In this document: piece by piece, positions 61,794 to 64,000 of the stretch
Layout: each line of letters opens with the position of its first letter
Numbering within the stretch: position 1 is the first letter of the stretch
NCBI GenBank assembly: GCA_015061915.1
Contig: SUVR01000008.1
Coordinates: 55,262 to 119,261, forward strand
DNA from: Lentisphaerota bacterium
GTDB lineage: Bacteria > Verrucomicrobiota > Lentisphaeria > Victivallales > UBA1829
Length of the DNA: 64,000 nt
Direction of reading: 5' to 3'
Position numbers and translations under genes: made by a program
Notes under the pieces: model-generated
The model's database searches: none
What the model saw: only the letters and a program-made list of their open reading frames with translations
What the model was told of the DNA's origin: nothing

Positions 61794-62264
61794 ATGGGAC
61801 TTTTGGATAAACTCGGCAGCGGTATGATTGCGGAAAAGATCAAAGATGGTGCGATCAATGCCATCGACCGCTATGTGGAAAGCGCTGTGATCAATGCGCT
61901 GCTGCCTCACCGGCAGGATGGAACGGAAGCACGGATCGCCATTTGTGCCTCCGTGGATGTGGTGATCGAACATCTGGCTGCCGATTATACGGAACATCTT
62001 GGAAAAGAAGCAAATAAAAGCCTTGATATTCCCCAGACGATCAAGCATTTGGAACTGGACAGCGTTACGCCGGTCAAGCGACCGGACTCCATGGCAGGTT
62101 CGGAAGTGATCAAAGCGGACGATCTGGAATTGTGTCTTTCCGGCAATCTTTCCGGAATCGCGTTCAAACAGATGATGATGGGGGTTGGTGCCACGATCAA
62201 CACGATCCACTTCAAGGTTACCGTCAAAGGAAATGCTGTTGGAACCTGGCTGAAAGCAGAGTGA
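61794..62264 (+). CDS. Hypothetical protein, 156 residues
   Basis: Not recognised. The protein starts with an amphipathic helix (GLLDKLGSGMIAEKIKDGAI) and ends with strands (NTIHFKVTVKGNAVGTWL). No signal peptide or transmembrane segment is seen. AAGGAG at a good distance favours ATG 61794 over an upstream start two codons earlier. It lies 12 bases after the esterase and 17 bases before the FAD oxidoreductase, so it belongs to the run; the context gives no clear role. Confidence 0.7.
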   Translation: MGLLDKLGSGMIAEKIKDGAINAIDRYVESAVINALLPHRQDGTEARIAICASVDVVIEHLAADYTEHLGKEANKSLDIPQTIKHLELDSVTPVKRPDSMAGSEVIKADDLELCLSGNLSGIAFKQMMMGVGATINTIHFKVTVKGNAVGTWLKAE

Positions 62265-62281
62265 GAAAGCGGAGGTGGCGG

Positions 62282-63235
62282 ATGAAAAAAATCCTTGTTA
62301 TCGGTTGCGGAGCTGCCGGTTTTTATGCGGCAAAACGTTTGAAAAAGAACGATCCCGAACTGCAGGTGACCCTGCTGGAAGCGGCGGAGTATGCCCTTTA
62401 CTCCAAGATGCGTCTGCCGGAATATGTGGCGGGAACGCTGCCCCGGGAAAAACTGTTCCTCGGAAACACCGATGATCTTGACTTCAAGACCGGGGAAACG
62501 GTGGTTGCGATCGACCGTACCGCAAAGCAGGTCACCACAGGCAGCGGCGCTGTTTATGAGTATGATAAACTGATCCTTGCCACCGGTGCCGCCGCCAATA
62601 TCCCGCCGGTGGAAGGGCTGAAAGAAAATGCCCGGGTCTTGCGCACCATGGCAGATGCCGATTCGCTCGCCGCCTGTACCGGAAAAACGGCTCTCGTCCT
62701 CGGAGGCGGTCTCCTCGGTCTGGAAGCAGCATGGGCGCTCAAGAACCGGGGAATGGAAGTGACCGTTGCCGAGGTGATGGACCGCTTGCTGCCCCGTCAG
62801 CTCAACGAAGCGGAATCTGCCCGGCTGCTGACTGTTTTTGAAGAAATGGACTACAAAATCGCCCTCGGTGCAAGCGCCGTTTCCTGTTCCGCTGATACCG
62901 TGACCATGCAGGATGGACGCACCTTTACGGCGGATCTGATCCTCGTTTCCGCCGGGATCGCCCCCAACAAAGCGCTGGCGGAAAGCGCCGGTCTGGACTG
63001 CGGACGCGGCATCAAAGTCGATTCCTCCCTCCGTACAAGTGATCCGGATATTTATGCAGTCGGCGACTGTGCCGAGATCGACGGGCGGACCATCGGTTTG
63101 TGGATGGCGTCCAAGGATCAGGGCGAGGCGGCTGCGGACATCATCTGCGGCGTGCGGGAAAGTTTTGTGCTGCCCGCTTACAACCCGAAACTCAAGGTCA
63201 GCGGCATTGACTTCAACAAGATCAAGGGGGCATAA
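62282..63235 (+). CDS. FAD-dependent pyridine nucleotide-disulphide oxidoreductase
   Basis: A 317-residue flavoprotein. The FAD motif is IGCGAAGFYAAKRLK at the start, the NAD-binding motif is LGGGLLGLEAAWALKNRG near 140, and YAVGDCAEIDG near 260 closes the FAD site. It resembles NirB-type or rubredoxin/ferredoxin reductases without the C-terminal interface domain, so it is shorter than most. GGAGG precedes ATG 62282; a frame start 50 codons upstream overlaps the previous gene. It may pass electrons to the 4Fe-4S aldo/keto reductase of the same run. Confidence 0.88.
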   Translation: MKKILVIGCGAAGFYAAKRLKKNDPELQVTLLEAAEYALYSKMRLPEYVAGTLPREKLFLGNTDDLDFKTGETVVAIDRTAKQVTTGSGAVYEYDKLILATGAAANIPPVEGLKENARVLRTMADADSLAACTGKTALVLGGGLLGLEAAWALKNRGMEVTVAEVMDRLLPRQLNEAESARLLTVFEEMDYKIALGASAVSCSADTVTMQDGRTFTADLILVSAGIAPNKALAESAGLDCGRGIKVDSSLRTSDPDIYAVGDCAEIDGRTIGLWMASKDQGEAAADIICGVRESFVLPAYNPKLKVSGIDFNKIKGA

Positions 63236-63717
63236 TGGGTGTTGAGATCGAGCGCAAATTCCTGCTGAAGAACGGCGACTGGCGCAAGTTTGTCACTATG
63301 TCTTCCCGGATCCGGCAGGGATATATGCAGAACGATGCCCACGCCACGGTGCGGGTGCGCCTGATCGACGATGAGGCGTACCTGACCCTCAAAGCGCCCC
63401 GGTCCGCTTCCGGCGTGTCCCGTCTGGAGTACGAATACCCGATCCCCGCAGAGGATGCCAACGGTTTGCTGGATACGATCTGCACCCCGCCGCTGATCGA
63501 AAAGATTCGGCACTACATCCCCGCTGAAAACGGCTTGATGTGGGAGATCGATGAATTTTCCGGCGACAACGCCGGTCTGGTGGTGGCGGAACTGGAACTG
63601 CCCACCGAGGACACCCCATACATCCGCCCCGACTGGCTCGGAGAGGAAGTTACGGGCGACATCCGCTACTACAACTCAAACCTGATCAAAAATCCCTATT
63701 CCCGCTGGAAAGATTGA
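63235..63717 (+). CDS. CYTH-domain protein
   Basis: A 160-residue member of the CYTH (adenylate cyclase CyaB/thiamine triphosphatase) superfamily. The EIERKFLL motif is at residues 4-11, and strands with charged residues RVRLIDDEAYLTLK and SRLEYEYPIP follow, as expected for the triphosphate-binding tunnel. Bacterial members mostly hydrolyse inorganic triphosphate or similar compounds. TAATG joins it to the FAD oxidoreductase. It is the last gene of the run; a weak inverted repeat (CCCCGG/CCGGGG, 63725-63748) follows. Confidence 0.9.
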   Translation: MGVEIERKFLLKNGDWRKFVTMSSRIRQGYMQNDAHATVRVRLIDDEAYLTLKAPRSASGVSRLEYEYPIPAEDANGLLDTICTPPLIEKIRHYIPAENGLMWEIDEFSGDNAGLVVAELELPTEDTPYIRPDWLGEEVTGDIRYYNSNLIKNPYSRWKD

Positions 63718-63782
63718 GCGCATACCCCGGTCAAACGGCGTTCCGGGGCTCACAAAAAATACAGCTTTTTTCTCTTTTTTTC

Positions 63783-63811
63783 TTGACTTATCATCTTGCC
63801 GGTGCTAATGT
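63783..63811 (+). promoter_or_regulatory. Strong promoter of the repeat-bearing ORF
   Basis: TTGACT (63783-63788), a 17-base spacer and TAATGT (63806-63811). The predicted start of transcription falls within a few bases of the ATG at 63821, so the message may be leaderless; no Shine-Dalgarno site is seen. The sequence CTTGAC-N2-ATCATC is shared with the promoter at 1744. Confidence 0.6.
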
Positions 63812-63820
63812 AACAGCATT

Positions 63821-64000
<180 letters not shown>

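Noticed and set aside
63725..63780. Terminator after the CYTH gene
   Set aside because: The CCCCGG/CCGGGG repeat has a 12-base loop and the T-rich stretch begins some 17 bases later, so the shape is too loose to call.

Overview
The window looks like chromosomal DNA of a gut-type bacterium of the PVC superphylum, most likely Lentisphaerae (Victivallales-like). This is an inference from gene content: PurO-type IMP cyclohydrolase with a free-standing AICAR transformylase, paired secretin-like proteins, DUF4091, GSCFA and rhamnosidase genes, short intergenic gaps and good Shine-Dalgarno sites. No rRNA, tRNA, CRISPR array, prophage or insertion sequence was recognised.

Layout. 1-9.6 kb: 3' part of proS, a structured gap with a cloverleaf element and a leader, an XRE-cupin-AMP-ligase fusion, two secretin-like genes, a second cloverleaf, then HD hydrolase and glgC on the minus strand. 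9.6-20.2 kb (mostly minus): S15 hydrolase, hpf, a yebC-ruvC-psd-pssA-epimerase run, a lipoprotein with an S41 protease, an alcohol dehydrogenase and rnc. 20.3-30.6 kb (plus): topoisomerase IV-like subunits, a WYL-ankyrin fusion, a histidine phosphatase, a GH28-like enzyme and an alanine/sodium symporter. 30.6-38.5 kb: holB-tmk (minus), then AICAR transformylase, recD2, GSCFA and an asparagine synthetase without its N-terminal cysteine. 38.4-44.5 kb: a GntR regulator divergent from a DUF4091 protein and a large TPR/CBM9-like exported protein. 44.5-54.5 kb: DAHP synthase, rubrerythrin, small genes, ispD, kdgK, a MocR-like regulator lacking the PLP lysine, a Gfo/Idh oxidoreductase and a GH78 rhamnosidase. 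54.6-63.7 kb (plus): lysS, purO, pcrA, then a six-gene run (aldo/keto reductase, sugar isomerase, esterase, unknown, FAD oxidoreductase, CYTH). At 63.8 kb a strong promoter leads into an open reading frame made largely of a perfect tetranucleotide repeat that runs off the window.

How genes fit together. GH28-like, GH78, KdgK, Gfo/Idh and sugar isomerase genes point to use of pectin-like or rhamnose-containing glycans. The last two steps of purine synthesis are split between two single-function proteins, AICAR transformylase and PurO. PssA, Psd and an epimerase form an envelope operon.

The observations most worth following are two: the pair of sequence-unrelated but architecturally identical four-way-junction elements (1575-1709 and 7401-7569), and the AGCA repeat tract at the right edge, a candidate phase-variable gene.
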